A stretch of DNA of 64,000 nucleotides from Bradyrhizobium algeriense (GCF_036924595.1 NZ_JAZHRV010000001.1:6785501-6849500), one strand, 5' to 3'; positions 48,726 to 60,328 are shown, counted from the stretch's first letter. Translations and numbers: made by a program. The notes: generated by a model not told the origin, from the letters alone.

Positions 48726-49051
48726 AACGATTTTCTCTCAAATTTAGCGCATGGTCTGATCGCCAAACCGGCGGCATTTTGGCAGGTCATGCACTTCGCT
48801 GGCGCAGCATCGGCTCTGACATACACGTTATTGCTTCTGGCAAGCGTTTTGCTTGGCAAAACAAGCCTCGATTGGCTATACGGCCTGTGAGGTGGGTTGC
48901 CGCAAACTGCGCCACGGTTTTGGCGATCCCGATTCGGCCGGGATCAGGTGCCTGCGGTCGCGCCGAATGAATAAAATTGTAGTGTTTCGTGCGTTTCACG
49001 CCAGCTGCCGGCCACCCGGCAGGCTGGACTCGCGGGGGAGGATACCAGCAC
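48726..49051. other. Intergenic region upstream of ptsP
   Basis: The 326 bp hold no supported gene. A possible promoter is TTGGCA (48853-48858), 18 bases before TATACG (48877-48882), about 170 bases upstream of ptsP. No terminator for lysC was recognised. A GGGGGAGG ribosome-binding site lies just upstream of ptsP. Confidence 0.4.
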
Positions 49052-51319
49052 ATGCGGAGCACGTCGGGAGGCCCCCGCGTCTTGTTGAGACGGCTCCGCG
49101 AAACCATGGCGGAGAAGGTCTCGGCGCAGGAGCGCCTGGACAAGATCGTGGTGCTGATCGCGGCCAACATGGTGGCCGAGGTCTGCTCCTGCTACGTGCT
49201 GCGCATCGATAACACGCTCGAACTCTATGCCACCGAAGGTCTGAACCGCGACGCGGTGCACCGAACGGTGCTGAACGCGCATGAGGGCCTCGTCGGCCTG
49301 GTCGCCAGCGAGGCGAGCCCGCTCAACCTCTCGGACGCGCAAAACCACCCGGCCTTCTCGTTCCGCCCCGAGACCGGCGAAGAAATCTACCATTCGTTCC
49401 TCGGCGTGCCGATCCTGCGGGCCGGCAACACGCTCGGCGTGCTGGTCGTCCAGAACCGCGCCAAGCGCACCTATGTCGAGGAAGAGGTCGAGGCGCTGCA
49501 GACCACCGCCATGGTGCTGGCGGAAATGATCGCCTCCGGCGAACTGGCGGCGCTGGCACAACCCGGCGCGGAACCGGCGGCGCGGCATTCCCTGCACAAG
49601 ACGGGCGCGATCCTCTCCGACGGCATCGCGCTCGGCCATGTCGTGCTGCACGAGCCGCGCGTCGTCATCACCAACTACATCGCCGAAGACCTGCCGAAGG
49701 AAATCAAGAAGCTGGATGCGGCGCTGACCAAGCTGCGCGCCGACCTCGACCGCATGCTGGAGCGCGGCGACGTCGCCGAGGGCGGCGAGCACCGCGAGGT
49801 GCTGGAAGCCTATCGGATGTTCGCCAACGACCACGGCTGGTCGCACAAATTGCACGAGGCGGTCGCCACCGGCCTCACCGCCGAAGCCGCCGTCGAACGC
49901 GTGCAGTCCGACACCCGCGCGCGCATGCTGCGCTCGACCGATCCCTATTTGCGCGACCGCCTGCACGATCTGGAAGATCTCGGCCACCGCTTGATGCGGC
50001 AATTGGTGGGGCAGGACCACGCGCCGTCGCGCGAGCAGCTTCCCGAAAACGCCATCCTGATCGCGCGCGCGATGGGCCCCGCGGCGCTGCTCGACTATGA
50101 CCGCAAGCGCCTGCGCGGACTGGTGCTGGAGGAAGGCACCGCCAACTCCCACGTCTCGATCGTGGCGCGCGCACTCGGTATCCCCGCCGTCGGTGAGGTG
50201 CCGAACGCGCCCGGCATCGCCGATCCCGGCGACGCCATCATCGTCGACGGCACTTCGGGCTCGATCTATGTCCGCCCCTCGGCCGAGATCGAATCGGCCT
50301 ATGCCGAGCGGGTGCGGTTTCGTGCGCGGCGGCAGGCGCAGTATGCCGCGCTGCGTGACATGCCTTGCGTCACCAAGGACGGCCAGCCGGTCGAACTGAT
50401 GATCAATGCGGGCCTCGTGATCGACCTGCCGCATATCGACGACACCGGTAGCGCCGGCATCGGGCTGTTCCGCACCGAGTTGCAGTTCATGGTCGGCCAG
50501 AGCCTGCCGCGATCCTCCGACCAGCTGGCGCTCTATCGCACCGTACTGGACGCCGCCGGCTCCAAGCCCGTGACGTTCCGCACCCTCGATATCGGCGGCG
50601 ACAAGGCGCTGCCCTATATGGAGACCGTGGTCGAGGAAAATCCCGCGCTCGGCTGGCGGGCGATCCGGCTCGGGCTGGACCGGCCAGGACTATTGCGCGG
50701 CCAGATCCGCGCGTTGCTGCGGGCCGGCGGCGGCCGCGCGCTGAAGATCATGTTCCCGATGATTTCCGATGTCGCCGAATTCGACCAGGCCAAGGCGATT
50801 GTCGAGCGCGAGCTGACCTATTTGCGCCAGCACGGCCATGCGCTGCCGGAACGGATCGACGTCGGCACCATGGTGGAAGTGCCGGCGCTGCTCTATCAGC
50901 TCGACGAACTCTTAAAGAAGGTCGATTTCGTTTCGGTCGGATCGAACGACCTGTTCCAGTTCATGTTCGCGGTCGATCGCGGCAACGCCAAGGTTTCCGA
51001 ACGGTTCGACACCATGTCGGCGCCGATCATGCGTGCGCTGCGCGACATCGTGCGCAAGGCCGATGCGGCGAAGAAGACGGCGTCGCTGTGCGGCGAGATG
51101 GCCTCAAAGCCGCTCGGCGCGCTGGCCCTGATTGCGCTGGGTTACCGCTCGCTGTCGCTGTCCGCCACCGGGCACGGTCCGGTGAAGGCCATGATCCTCG
51201 ACCTCGACGCCAAGAAGGCCGAGGCTGTCATCATGCCGCTGCTCGACGCGCCGGCCGGCAGCGTCTCGATCCGGAAGAAACTGACGGAATTCGCGGAAGC
51301 CGAGGGGCTGTCGTTGTAG
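49052..51319 (+). CDS. ptsP: PEP-protein phosphotransferase PtsP (EI-Ntr)
   Basis: A 755-residue enzyme I of the nitrogen phosphotransferase system. An N-terminal GAF domain (about 20-165, which binds glutamine in homologues) precedes the EI part. The swiveling His is in [20 protein letters not shown] (given as [14 protein letters not shown]), and the PEP-binding barrel has [25 protein letters not shown], and [16 protein letters not shown], ending with the [17 protein letters not shown] region. It phosphorylates NPr, then EIIA-Ntr, tying nitrogen status to potassium and carbon storage control. The start at 49052 fits the strong GGGGGAGG upstream. Confidence 0.95.
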   Translation: MRSTSGGPRVLLRRLRETMAEKVSAQERLDKIVVLIAANMVAEVCSCYVLRIDNTLELYATEGLNRDAVHRTVLNAHEGLVGLVASEASPLNLSDAQNHPAFSFRPETGEEIYHSFLGVPILRAGNTLGVLVVQNRAKRTYVEEEVEALQTTAMVLAEMIASGELAALAQPGAEPAARHSLHKTGAILSDGIALGHVVLHEPRVVITNYIAEDLPKEIKKLDAALTKLRADLDRMLERGDVAEGGEHREVLEAYRMFANDHGWSHKLHEAVATGLTAEAAVERVQSDTRARMLRSTDPYLRDRLHDLEDLGHRLMRQLVGQDHAPSREQLPENAILIARAMGPAALLDYDRKRLRGLVLEEGTANSHVSIVARALGIPAVGEVPNAPGIADPGDAIIVDGTSGSIYVRPSAEIESAYAERVRFRARRQAQYAALRDMPCVTKDGQPVELMINAGLVIDLPHIDDTGSAGIGLFRTELQFMVGQSLPRSSDQLALYRTVLDAAGSKPVTFRTLDIGGDKALPYMETVVEENPALGWRAIRLGLDRPGLLRGQIRALLRAGGGRALKIMFPMISDVAEFDQAKAIVERELTYLRQHGHALPERIDVGTMVEVPALLYQLDELLKKVDFVSVGSNDLFQFMFAVDRGNAKVSERFDTMSAPIMRALRDIVRKADAAKKTASLCGEMASKPLGALALIALGYRSLSLSATGHGPVKAMILDLDAKKAEAVIMPLLDAPAGSVSIRKKLTEFAEAEGLSL

Positions 51320-51375
51320 CGAGGCTCGGTCCCGACAACTTAGCCGTCCGCATCCGCTGCCCTGAGAACAACGCC

Positions 51376-52455
51376 ATGCTACCCGAAGCCAAACTCGATA
51401 TCCTGCTCGCCCACCACGCCTCGCTCGAAGCCGAGTTGCTGGGCCAGGTGAATTCCGAGAAATACGTCCAGATCACGCGCGAGCTCGCCGAGCTCAACCC
51501 GCTGATCGACGCGGTGAAAGACTATCGCGCGGCACGGGCCGAGATTACGGGCGCCGAATCGCTGCTGGCGGATTCCGCCAGCGATCCGGAAATACGCAGC
51601 ATGGCCGAAGCCGAGCTCGAAACGCTGCAGGCGCGCGTGGCCGAACTGGAGCAGAAGATCCGGGTGGCGCTGCTGCCCAAGGACGCCATGGACGACCGCA
51701 ACGTGATGCTGGAAATCCGCGCCGGCACCGGCGGCGACGAAGCCTCGCTGTTCGCCGGCGACCTGTTCCGGATGTATGAGCGGTTTGCCTCCCTGCAGGG
51801 TTGGAAGGTCGAGGTGATCTCGGCCTCCGAAGGCACCATGGGCGGCTTCAAGGAAATCGTCGCCGAAGTGCAGGGCCGCGGCGCGTTCGCCAAGCTGAAA
51901 TTCGAATCCGGCGTGCACCGCGTGCAGCGCGTGCCCGACACCGAAACGCAGGGGCGCATTCACACTTCGGCGGCAACGGTCGCCGTGCTGCCCGAGGTCG
52001 AAGACGTCGATGTCGACATCAAGAACGACGATCTGCGAATCGAGACCATGCGCGCGCAGGGCGCCGGCGGCCAGCACGTCAACAAGACCGAGTCAGCCAT
52101 CCGCATCACCCATATTCCGACCGGCATCGTGGTGATGATGCAGGACAGCCGCTCGCAGCACAAGAACCGCGCCTCCGCGATGAACATCCTGCGCTCGCGC
52201 ATCTATGACGCCGAACGCCAGCGCGTCGATGCCGCGCGCTCCGCCGATCGCAAGGAGAAGGTCGGCTCCGGCGACCGAAGCGAGCGCATCCGCACCTATA
52301 ATTTCCCGCAAGGCCGCGTCACCGACCACCGCATCAACCTGACGCTCTACAAATTGCCGCAGGTGATTTCGGGCGAGGCGCTGGGCGAATTGATCGACGC
52401 GCTGACGACCGAGCATCAGGCCGCCCAGCTTGCTGCGCAAGGCGCGGTGGCGTGA
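51376..52455 (+). CDS. prfA: Peptide chain release factor 1
   Basis: A 359-residue class I release factor. It reads UAA/UAG and has the GGQ motif at 231-233 in [19 protein letters not shown] (given as [13 protein letters not shown]). The N-terminal coiled helices and [21 protein letters not shown] are standard. The start at 51376 gives the normal length; the frame is open upstream into ptsP and is rejected. It overlaps prmC by 4 bases (GTGA), and prmC methylates its GGQ glutamine, so the pair functions together. Confidence 0.96.
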   Translation: MLPEAKLDILLAHHASLEAELLGQVNSEKYVQITRELAELNPLIDAVKDYRAARAEITGAESLLADSASDPEIRSMAEAELETLQARVAELEQKIRVALLPKDAMDDRNVMLEIRAGTGGDEASLFAGDLFRMYERFASLQGWKVEVISASEGTMGGFKEIVAEVQGRGAFAKLKFESGVHRVQRVPDTETQGRIHTSAATVAVLPEVEDVDVDIKNDDLRIETMRAQGAGGQHVNKTESAIRITHIPTGIVVMMQDSRSQHKNRASAMNILRSRIYDAERQRVDAARSADRKEKVGSGDRSERIRTYNFPQGRVTDHRINLTLYKLPQVISGEALGELIDALTTEHQAAQLAAQGAVA

Positions 52456-53324
52456 GCGCACCGACCGTCGAGGCCGCGCGGCGCGCGCTCGCAGCGAGAC
52501 TCAAAACCGCCGCCGTCGAATCCGCCGAACTCGACGCGCGGCTCCTGACAGGCCATGCACTTGGCCTCGACCTGACCGGCTTGATATCGGCCGCACGCCG
52601 CCAACTCACCCCGGACGAATCGGCACGCCTTGAGGAATTCGCGCGCCGTCATCTCGCGGGCGAGCCGGTTGCGCGCATTCTCGGCGAGAAGGAATTTTGG
52701 GGCCTGCCGCTGCAGCTCTCATCCGCGACGCTGGTGCCGCGGCCCGATACCGAGACGGTAGTCGAACTGGCGCTGGAACTGCTGCGCGCCAATGGCGACC
52801 TCGATCGCCCGTTGCGCATCGCCGACCTCGGCACCGGCACCGGCGCAATTCTTCTGGCGCTGCTGTCCGAATTGCCGGCGGCGCAAGGATTCGGGACCGA
52901 CATTTCGCAAGCCGCCTTGCAAACCGCCGAAGCCAATGCAGCGCGCGCAGGGCTATCGGATCGCGCGACGTTCATCGCGTGCGATTATGCAAGCGGACTA
53001 ATCGGCCCGTTCGATCTGATCGTTTCGAATCCGCCCTATATCCGCACGGCGGATATCGATGGGCTGGCGGCAGAGGTGCGGAATCATGATCCGCCGGCCG
53101 CGCTCGATGGCGGCGCCGACGGGCTGGATGCCTACCGCGCCCTAATCCCCCAGGCGGCGCGCCTTCTGGCAGCGGGCGCCCCCCTCGTTGTGGAAGCCGG
53201 AGAAGGCCAAAGCGGCCCTATCCAGGCCTTGATGGCGACCGCAGGGTTAATGCCTGTGACAGCCCCCAAAGCCGACCTGGCGGGCATTCCGAGGGCCGTC
53301 GCGGGTCACAAAATGGCCCGATAA
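52452..53324 (+). CDS. prmC: Release factor glutamine methyltransferase PrmC
   Basis: A 290-residue methyltransferase that methylates the GGQ Gln of release factors. It contains the NPPY catalytic motif at 193-196 (VSNPPYI) and the SAM loop [27 protein letters not shown] is the hallmark before it. The start is GTG at 52452, overlapping the prfA stop. A full-length family protein. A 489-bp gene-free leader follows. Confidence 0.95.
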   Translation: MSAPTVEAARRALAARLKTAAVESAELDARLLTGHALGLDLTGLISAARRQLTPDESARLEEFARRHLAGEPVARILGEKEFWGLPLQLSSATLVPRPDTETVVELALELLRANGDLDRPLRIADLGTGTGAILLALLSELPAAQGFGTDISQAALQTAEANAARAGLSDRATFIACDYASGLIGPFDLIVSNPPYIRTADIDGLAAEVRNHDPPAALDGGADGLDAYRALIPQAARLLAAGAPLVVEAGEGQSGPIQALMATAGLMPVTAPKADLAGIPRAVAGHKMAR

Positions 53325-53813
53325 AGTCCTTTTGGAACGCAAAAAAACCCCTTGGAATATTCCCCGGGAGCGACTACGTTCCGGCCACAACATCGGTCCA
53401 GGGTTGCTGGCCCCGTAAGACGATGCGGGTGAGGCCAGAGTTCTCGAAACGAGAGCCCGCCGGGTGAAAGGTTCCAAAAGCAGGTCGAATTGAGCGCAAT
53501 AGCTGGAGCTGTGCTGCTCTCGACCGTAAAGCGAACGAAAGCCTGATATTGCGCTTGAAGACTTACGCAACAGCTGGTCACGCAAAGTCGTCACGCAAGA
53601 CGATTAGGCTGGTTTTGGCAGGCTGAACGATTTGGTCCGGCGGGCGTTGTACGCCGCCGGTTGGGGAACGCGTCTTTGCTGAGCGCGATGGTTGGCGAAA
53701 TCGACGACATGAATCTGAACGGCATCGTGATTCGGTGCGTCTGAACGCGCGCCGGGTCGGATCAGGCTACGACGGCAACTGCATTAACTTCAGGGCTGGA
53801 ATAAAGGCGAGAC
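53325..53813. other. 489-bp gene-free region upstream of the DUF4167 gene
   Basis: No ORF here is supported: short frames exist but none look coding. A local hairpin TCTCG-AAA-CGAGA is present near 53437, and several G-rich stretches could fold. A long 5' leader or an unrecognised ncRNA is possible. I did not recognise tmRNA, RNase P RNA, SRP RNA or 6S RNA. Confidence 0.4.
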
Positions 53814-54563
53814 ATGAGAAACGGTCAGAACAACAAGCGGATGCGTAACCGGAATAACAACAATAGCAACAACAACAATAATAACCGGCGCGGTCAAAAC
53901 CCGATGACCCGGGTGTTCGAATCGAACGGGCCCGATATCAAGATCCGCGGCACCGCCTCGCACGTCGCCGAGAAATACGTTCAGCTGGCGCGCGACGCGC
54001 GCTCTTCCGGCGACCCGGTCGCGGCCGAGAACTACTACCAGCACGCCGAACATTATTTCCGCCTGATCGCAGCCGCGCAGGAGCAATTCCGGCAGAACCA
54101 GCCGCAGCCGCGCGTCGATACCGAAATGCAGCCGGTGACGGAAGACGGCGACGACGACGGCGAGAGCTTCTCGCATTTCGGCCAGGAGCCGGGCTTCGTC
54201 CCGCAGCAGCCGCAGCCCTACGTCCGCGACAACAATCCGCGCGAGCAGCGCGGCGACGGCCAGCCCTTCCAGCGCGACCAGCAGCCGCGCGAACACCATC
54301 GCGAGCGCGAGCACCGTCCGCAACCGCAATATCAGCCGCAACCCCAGCCGCAGCCGGTGATTACCGACACCGGCGGCGTCGATCGCCTGCCCTCCTTCAT
54401 CACCGGCCCGCAGCCGCAGGTGAACGGCACGCCCGGCGGGTATGAAGAGGGCCGTGGCGGCGAGCGTTTCCCGCGCCGGCGGCGCCGGCCGCACGGTCCG
54501 CGTCCCGAGGGCATGGCCGCACCTGCCGCGCCCAGCGAAGATTTCAATCCGGGGAATGAGTAA
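53814..54563 (+). CDS. DUF4167 domain-containing protein
   Basis: A 249-residue protein. The N-terminus is Asn/Arg-rich (MRNGQNNKRMRNRNNN and NSNNNNNN), then a conserved core FESNGPDIKIRGTASHVAEKY and QHAEHYFRLIAAAQEQF, which defines DUF4167. The rest is long, Gln/Pro/Arg-rich and likely disordered. DUF4167 proteins are alphaproteobacterial and of unknown function; the basic disordered tail suggests RNA binding, which is inference. A long leader precedes it. Confidence 0.85.
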   Translation: MRNGQNNKRMRNRNNNNSNNNNNNRRGQNPMTRVFESNGPDIKIRGTASHVAEKYVQLARDARSSGDPVAAENYYQHAEHYFRLIAAAQEQFRQNQPQPRVDTEMQPVTEDGDDDGESFSHFGQEPGFVPQQPQPYVRDNNPREQRGDGQPFQRDQQPREHHREREHRPQPQYQPQPQPQPVITDTGGVDRLPSFITGPQPQVNGTPGGYEEGRGGERFPRRRRRPHGPRPEGMAAPAAPSEDFNPGNE

Positions 54564-54580
54564 GTAGTTCACCCACACTG

Positions 54581-54700
54581 GTCGTCCCTGCGAACGCAGG
54601 GACCCATACGCCGCGGCCTTCATTGGAGGCACGCGGGTTGACGACTTCCTGAAACAAATACCGCCTGTGGTTATGGGTCCCTGCGTTCGCAAGGACGACG
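54581..54700. repeat. Palindromic repeat, CCCTGCGAACGCAGGG family
   Basis: The left arm GTCGTCCCTGCGAACGCAGG and the right arm TCCCTGCGTTCGCAAGGACG pair with one interruption. It is the same family as 45901-46019. It lies between convergent genes, reaching close to the end of the methyltransferase gene. Confidence 0.8.
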
Positions 54701-54710
54701 AGCGGATAGA

Positions 54711-55457
54711 CTATGCCTTATCCCGTGTCGCCGTCGACGACGGCACCAGCACCGGCTCCAGCGATGGAATCAGCCGCGTGCGTTCGCGGCCCGCGGGGAT
54801 CGCGCGATAGACCTGCTTGGTCGCTTCCACGATATGGACGCCCGCGAACGGCAGCGACAGCGCGGCGCCAACACGCTCCCACGCCATCGCCGAGCGCAGG
54901 AACCAGCTATTGCCGACCGGCGGCAGGAACAGCGCCTCGCCCCACGAAGCCGGCGTGAACCAGGTCTGCCGCAGCAATTGCGTGATCTGCGCGCGCGAAT
55001 AGGGCCGGCCGTGACCGAACGGCGTGTTGTCGGTGCGCGTCCACACGCCGCGCCGGTTCGGAATCACCGCGATCAGGCGACCCGATGGGGCCAGCACGCG
55101 CCACACCTCGCGCAGCAGGCGCTCCGGATCGTCGGACATTTCCAGCGCGTGGACCAGCAGGATCCGGTCCACCGCGGCGTCCGGCAGCGGCATCGAGAAT
55201 TCATCGATCAGGGTCGCCAGCGCAGGCCGCGCCGTCGGCCATTTCAACACGCCTTGCGCCGCCGGCATAAACGCGATGCAGCGTTCGGAATCCTCACGAA
55301 ACAGGCCGAGATAGGGCGTCGGGTAGCCGAGCCCGAGCACCCGCTGCCCGGCCGCATCGGGCCAGCGTGCCCGGATGCCGCGGTTGATCAACTGCCGCGC
55401 CACGATGCCGAGGCGCTGCGAATAGAAATCGCGGAGATCGATGACGTCGATGGTCAT
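54711..55457 (-). CDS. Class I SAM-dependent methyltransferase
   Basis: A 248-residue methyltransferase. The SAM loop reads VLGLGYPTPYLG, a weak GxGxxG; the motif VDRILLVHALEMSDDPERLLREVWRVLAPSGRLI (in parts LLVHALEMSDDPE, LREVWRVLAPSGRLI) is the class I post-I and IV region. C-terminal residues are Arg/Ser-rich. It is divergent from gloB and may relate to membrane or quinone chemistry, but the substrate is unknown. Confidence 0.82.
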   Translation of the reverse strand: MTIDVIDLRDFYSQRLGIVARQLINRGIRARWPDAAGQRVLGLGYPTPYLGLFREDSERCIAFMPAAQGVLKWPTARPALATLIDEFSMPLPDAAVDRILLVHALEMSDDPERLLREVWRVLAPSGRLIAVIPNRRGVWTRTDNTPFGHGRPYSRAQITQLLRQTWFTPASWGEALFLPPVGNSWFLRSAMAWERVGAALSLPFAGVHIVEATKQVYRAIPAGRERTRLIPSLEPVLVPSSTATRDKA

Positions 55458-55579
55458 GGGCGTAATCTACCACACCGTGTTTCGTTGCGGCGCGCCGAAA
55501 ATGGCATTGCCGCGCGAGCGTTAACGCCATATTTCTTTGGAATTACTGGGGCGTTGGAAGCCTTAATCACGGAGCTATC

Positions 55580-56347
55580 ATGGCCGCAGAAATTCGCACC
55601 TTCACCTGCCTCAACGACAATTTCGGCTATTTGATCCACGATCCCGCGACCAAGGCCACCGCATCGATCGACGCGCCGGAAGCCGCCCCGATCATCAAGG
55701 CGCTGGAGCGCGAGGGCTGGACGCTGACGGATATTCTCGTCACCCACCACCATCACGACCATGTCGGCGGCGTCGCCGAACTGAAGCAGAAATATAGTTG
55801 CCGGGTCGTCGCCCCCAACGACAAATCCACCAAGATCGCCAATGTCGACCTGCGCGCGGCCCATGGCGACGTGATCAAGGTGGGCAGCCTGCTGGCGCGG
55901 GTGCTGGAAACGCCCGGCCATACGCTCGATCATATCTCCTACGTATTCGACACCGAAAAGGCGGTGTTTGCCGCCGACACGTTGTTCTCGATCGGCTGCG
56001 GCCGGGTGTTCGAGGGCACCTATCCCATGATGTGGGATTCGCTGTTGAAGCTGCGCGCGCTGCCGGACGATTTCAAACTCTATTGCGGCCATGAGTATAC
56101 GGCATCGAACGTCAAGTTCGCGCTGACAGTCGACGGCGACAACCCCGCGCTGAAGGCGCGCGCCGAAGAAGTGACGCGGCTGCGTGCGGAAAACAAGCCG
56201 ACGATCCCGGTGCTGCTGGGCGAGGAAAAGAAAGCCAACGTGTTCCTGCGCGCCGACGAACCGTCGGTGGCGGCGAAGCTGCACATGAAGGGCGCCGGCG
56301 CGGCCGAGGTGTTTGGCGAACTCCGCGAACGCAAGAACAAGTCCTGA
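55580..56347 (+). CDS. gloB: Hydroxyacylglutathione hydrolase (glyoxalase II)
   Basis: A 255-residue metallo-beta-lactamase-fold enzyme. The zinc motif THHHHDH is at 55-61, preceded by DILV and followed by VGGVAEL. The remaining ligands are in LETPGHTLDHISYV, AADTLFSIGCGRVFEG and YCGHEYTASNVKFAL. It cleaves S-lactoylglutathione from the glyoxalase I reaction. The stop overlaps the start of the DUF985 gene (TGATG), so they are coupled. Confidence 0.94.
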   Translation: MAAEIRTFTCLNDNFGYLIHDPATKATASIDAPEAAPIIKALEREGWTLTDILVTHHHHDHVGGVAELKQKYSCRVVAPNDKSTKIANVDLRAAHGDVIKVGSLLARVLETPGHTLDHISYVFDTEKAVFAADTLFSIGCGRVFEGTYPMMWDSLLKLRALPDDFKLYCGHEYTASNVKFALTVDGDNPALKARAEEVTRLRAENKPTIPVLLGEEKKANVFLRADEPSVAAKLHMKGAGAAEVFGELRERKNKS

Positions 56348-56778
56348 TGGCGCTGCCGCAACAGGCCGCCGAGATCATCGCGCGGCTGGACCTCAAGCCG
56401 CATCCGGAAGGCGGGCACTATCGCGAGACGTTTCGCGACGCGAGCGTGGATGCCGACGGACGCTCGCGATCGACCGCGATCTATTTCCTGCTGGCCCGCG
56501 GCGAACGCTCGCACTGGCATCGCGTCGATGCCGTGGAGACCTGGCACTACTATGCGGGCAGCGCGCTGACGCTGCGAATCGCGGATGGAAACGGCGAGCG
56601 CAGCATCAAACTCGGCGCCGATCTCACGGCCGGCGAAACCCCGCAGGCGGTCGTGCCCGCGCATGCGTGGCAGGCTGCCGAAAGCACCGGCGACTGGACC
56701 TTGGTAGGCTGCACCGTGGCTCCCGGATTCGAGTTTGCGAAATTCGAACTGGCGCCGAAGGGGTGGAAGCCAGTGTAA
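56347..56778 (+). CDS. DUF985 cupin-domain protein
   Basis: A 143-residue single-domain cupin. The family start MALPQQAAEIIARLDLKPHPEGGHYRETFRD (in parts: AAEIIARLDLKPHPE, GGHYRETFRD), then RSRSTAIYFLLARGERSHWHRVDAVETWHYYAGSAL with cupin metal-type residues (HWHRVDAVETWHYY), and VVPAHAWQAAEST are characteristic. Homologues may be sugar-related epimerases; activity is unproven. Coupled to gloB by TGATG. A palindromic repeat follows. Confidence 0.85.
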   Translation: MALPQQAAEIIARLDLKPHPEGGHYRETFRDASVDADGRSRSTAIYFLLARGERSHWHRVDAVETWHYYAGSALTLRIADGNGERSIKLGADLTAGETPQAVVPAHAWQAAESTGDWTLVGCTVAPGFEFAKFELAPKGWKPV

Positions 56779-56783
56779 AATTT

Positions 56784-56864
56784 GTAGGGTGGGCAAAGCG
56801 CAGCGTGCCCACCATCAATCTGCACATGTATCTTTGAGGGCACGCTTCGCTTTGCCCACCCTAC
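56784..56864. repeat. Palindromic repeat, GTAGGGTGGGCAAAGCG family
   Basis: The left arm GTAGGGTGGGCAAAGCG and the right arm CGCTTTGCCCACCCTAC are inverses. It is the same family as 44793-44890. It extends 4 bases into the 3' end of the convergent DMT gene. Confidence 0.8.
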
Positions 56865-57733
56865 GGATTCTTCCGCCAAACCATATCCTTTGCGGCGATC
56901 AGGCCGCCGCCGGCGATCAGGATCGCGGCGATGGCGATCGTGGCGGTCGGCTGCGCAAAGCCGGCGAGAATCAGAAATGTCGTCGACAGCAATGGCGTGG
57001 CGTAGGACGCGGCGCCGAGCACGCGGATATCGCCGCGTTTCATACCGATGTCCCAGACGAAGAATGCTGCCCCCACGGGGCCGACGCCGAGCGCAATGAT
57101 TGCCAGCCACTGCCCAACCGTCTCAGGCCACACCGTGGTCTCGACCATGCCATGGACGAGCGCGGCCAGCAGCGCAGTGGCGAGACAGAAGCCCGCCACC
57201 GCATCCGTCGGCACCGCCTTGAGCTTTCGCGACATCACCGAGTAGGCCGCCCACACAAAGGCGGCAACGAAGGCTGCGGCCAGGCCCGGAATCTGGCCCG
57301 GCGTAAAGCTGCCGGTGTTGCCGGCGAACAGCAGTACCGTTCCGGCCAGACCCAACACGGCGCCGATGATGTGATGCGGTGCCAGCCGCTCGCCTGGCAG
57401 CAGCGAGGAGAACAGCACGATCAGGAGTGGCCAGAGATAGTTCAACAGGCCGGCTTCCGCGGGCGGCGCGAAGCGCAGCGCGAGGAAATACAGCGCGTGA
57501 TAGCCGAACAGGCCGCCGACACCGACGACCCAGGCGATCGGCGGCTGCCTAAGCGCATTGAAGGCAGAGGGCCGGAACAGGAAGCTCGCGAATGCGACCA
57601 GCGCGCCGATCGCAAATGTCATCGCGGCGAGTTGGAACGCGGGAATTTTCCCGGTGGCAACCGTCAGGACCGACAACAGCGACCACATCAGGATCGCGGT
57701 CAGTCCGATCAGCGTAGCGGTGCGCGGTGTCAT
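56861..57733 (-). CDS. DMT-superfamily exporter, YddG-like
   Basis: A 290-residue inner-membrane transporter with about ten hydrophobic helices in two EamA repeats. It starts MTPRTATLIGLTAILMWSLL and contains FGYHALYFLALRFAPPAEAGLLNYLWPLLIVLF (in parts: FGYHALYFLALRFAPPAEAG, LLNYLWPLLIVLF), the landmark of the YddG aromatic amino-acid exporter branch. The end LIAAKDMVWRKNP overlaps the repeat. The substrate is inferred from the branch only. A degenerate palindromic repeat lies upstream. Confidence 0.82.
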   Translation of the reverse strand: MTPRTATLIGLTAILMWSLLSVLTVATGKIPAFQLAAMTFAIGALVAFASFLFRPSAFNALRQPPIAWVVGVGGLFGYHALYFLALRFAPPAEAGLLNYLWPLLIVLFSSLLPGERLAPHHIIGAVLGLAGTVLLFAGNTGSFTPGQIPGLAAAFVAAFVWAAYSVMSRKLKAVPTDAVAGFCLATALLAALVHGMVETTVWPETVGQWLAIIALGVGPVGAAFFVWDIGMKRGDIRVLGAASYATPLLSTTFLILAGFAQPTATIAIAAILIAGGGLIAAKDMVWRKNP

Positions 57734-57738
57734 GGGTC

Positions 57739-57852
57739 CGTCATTGCGAGCGAAGCGAAGCAGTCCATCTTTCTGCTTACATAGCGAAAATGGATTGCTT
57801 CGTCGCTAGCGCTCCCTTGCGCAAAGGCTTCGCGTTTGTCGCAGGCAATGAC
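57739..57852. repeat. Degenerate palindromic repeat, GTCATTGCGAGCG family
   Basis: The left arm CGTCATTGCGAGCGAAGCG is matched by a diverged right end GTTTGTCGCAGGCAATGACG, with an internal ATGGATTGCTTCG that pairs with the left side. It lies between the DMT gene and phbB. Confidence 0.65.
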
Positions 57853-57861
57853 GGAAATCAG

Positions 57862-58587
57862 TCAAACCATGTACTGACCGCCGTTGACCGTCATGGTCGA
57901 GCCGGTGATGCCTCCGGCCTCATCGGCGGCGAGGAACACCACCGCGCGGGCGATTTCCTCGGGCTCGCCGAGGCGATTGACCGGGATCAGCGGCAGAATG
58001 CTTTTCTCCAGCACCTCCTTCGGCACCGCCTGCACCATTTCGGTGTTGATGTAGCCGGGGCAGATCGCATTCACTGTGATGCCGCCCTTGGCGTTCTCCA
58101 GCGCGAGCGCCTTGGTGAAGCCGATGTCGCCGGCCTTGGCCGCGGAATAATTGACCTGGCCGAACTGGCCCTTCTGGCCGTTGATCGAGGAGATGTTGAT
58201 GACGCGGCCGAATTTGCGGGCGCGCATGCCTTCGATCACCTGGCGCGTCATGTTGAACAGCGAGCCGAGATTGGTGTTGATGACCGCGTTCCACTGATCG
58301 AGCGTCATCTTGTGGAAGGCACCGTCCTTGGTGATGCCGGCGTTGTTGATCAGCACGTCGACCGGACCGAGATCGGCTTCGACCTGCTTGACGCCGGCCG
58401 CGCACGCATCGAACGAGCTGACGTCCCATTTGTAGACGGGGATACCGGTCTCGGATTTGAATTTTTCTGCGGCGGCGTCGTTGCCGGCGTAGCTCGCCGC
58501 CACCGTGTAGCCCGCAGCCTTCAGCGCCTTGCTGATCGCCGCGCCAATGCCTCTCGTCCCCCCCGTAACCAATGCAACACGTGCCAT
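57862..58587 (-). CDS. phbB: Acetoacetyl-CoA reductase
   Basis: A 241-residue short-chain dehydrogenase that reduces acetoacetyl-CoA to (R)-3-hydroxybutyryl-CoA with NADPH for polyhydroxybutyrate. The N-terminal fingerprint TGGTRGIG is at residues 8-15, and the catalytic Ser-Tyr-Lys is in NISSINGQKGQFGQVNYSAAK. PhaB/PhbB-type residues (PLIPVNRLGEPEEIARAVVFL and GSTMTVNGGQYMV) end the protein. The start at 58587 has an ideal AAGGAGG upstream; the upstream in-frame start is rejected. Downstream of phbA on the same strand. Confidence 0.93.
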   Translation of the reverse strand: MARVALVTGGTRGIGAAISKALKAAGYTVAASYAGNDAAAEKFKSETGIPVYKWDVSSFDACAAGVKQVEADLGPVDVLINNAGITKDGAFHKMTLDQWNAVINTNLGSLFNMTRQVIEGMRARKFGRVINISSINGQKGQFGQVNYSAAKAGDIGFTKALALENAKGGITVNAICPGYINTEMVQAVPKEVLEKSILPLIPVNRLGEPEEIARAVVFLAADEAGGITGSTMTVNGGQYMV

Positions 58588-58665
58588 GTCGTAATCCTCC
58601 TTGGTGGTCTTCTTTCTATGCCGGAATTGCTCCGGTCTTTTGACGAAACTCAATCTTCAGGTTTT

Positions 58666-58735
58666 GAAGCGCTCTTGTTCTGCTGCGCTCTTGTTTTCAA
58701 GCGCTCTTGTTTTTCAAGCGCTCCTGGAAACGCTT
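58666..58735. repeat. 16-17 bp tandem repeat in the phbA-phbB spacer
   Basis: GCGCTC occurs at 58669, 58685, 58701 and 58718, within near-repeats of the form CAAGCGCTCTTGTTTTT, period 16-17 bp. A related end GGAAACGCTTG follows. No coding meaning. The block precedes the terminator hairpin as read on the plus strand. Confidence 0.65.
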
Positions 58736-58740
58736 GCGCA

Positions 58741-58780
58741 AGATGAAAATGCCCGGCGCGAGACCGGGCATTTCATCTTT
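58741..58780. terminator. Strong hairpin between phbA and phbB
   Basis: AGATGAAAATGCCCGG pairs with CCGGGCATTTCATCT around the loop CGCGAGA, a stem of about 15 bp with one bulge and A/T-rich ends on both sides. It can work as a bidirectional intrinsic terminator, ending the phbA transcript before phbB, which then needs its own promoter. Confidence 0.75.
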
Positions 58781-58844
58781 ACCAATTCGAGCTGCGGTTG
58801 CGAGATGATCTTTTCATCATTCAACCAGTCACTCTGCCTTTAGT

Positions 58845-60328
<1,484 letters not shown>

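Noticed and set aside
53325..53813. Known structural RNA (tmRNA, RNase P RNA, 6S, SRP RNA)
   Set aside because: None of the diagnostic sequence blocks I know was found; left as an unassigned gene-free region.
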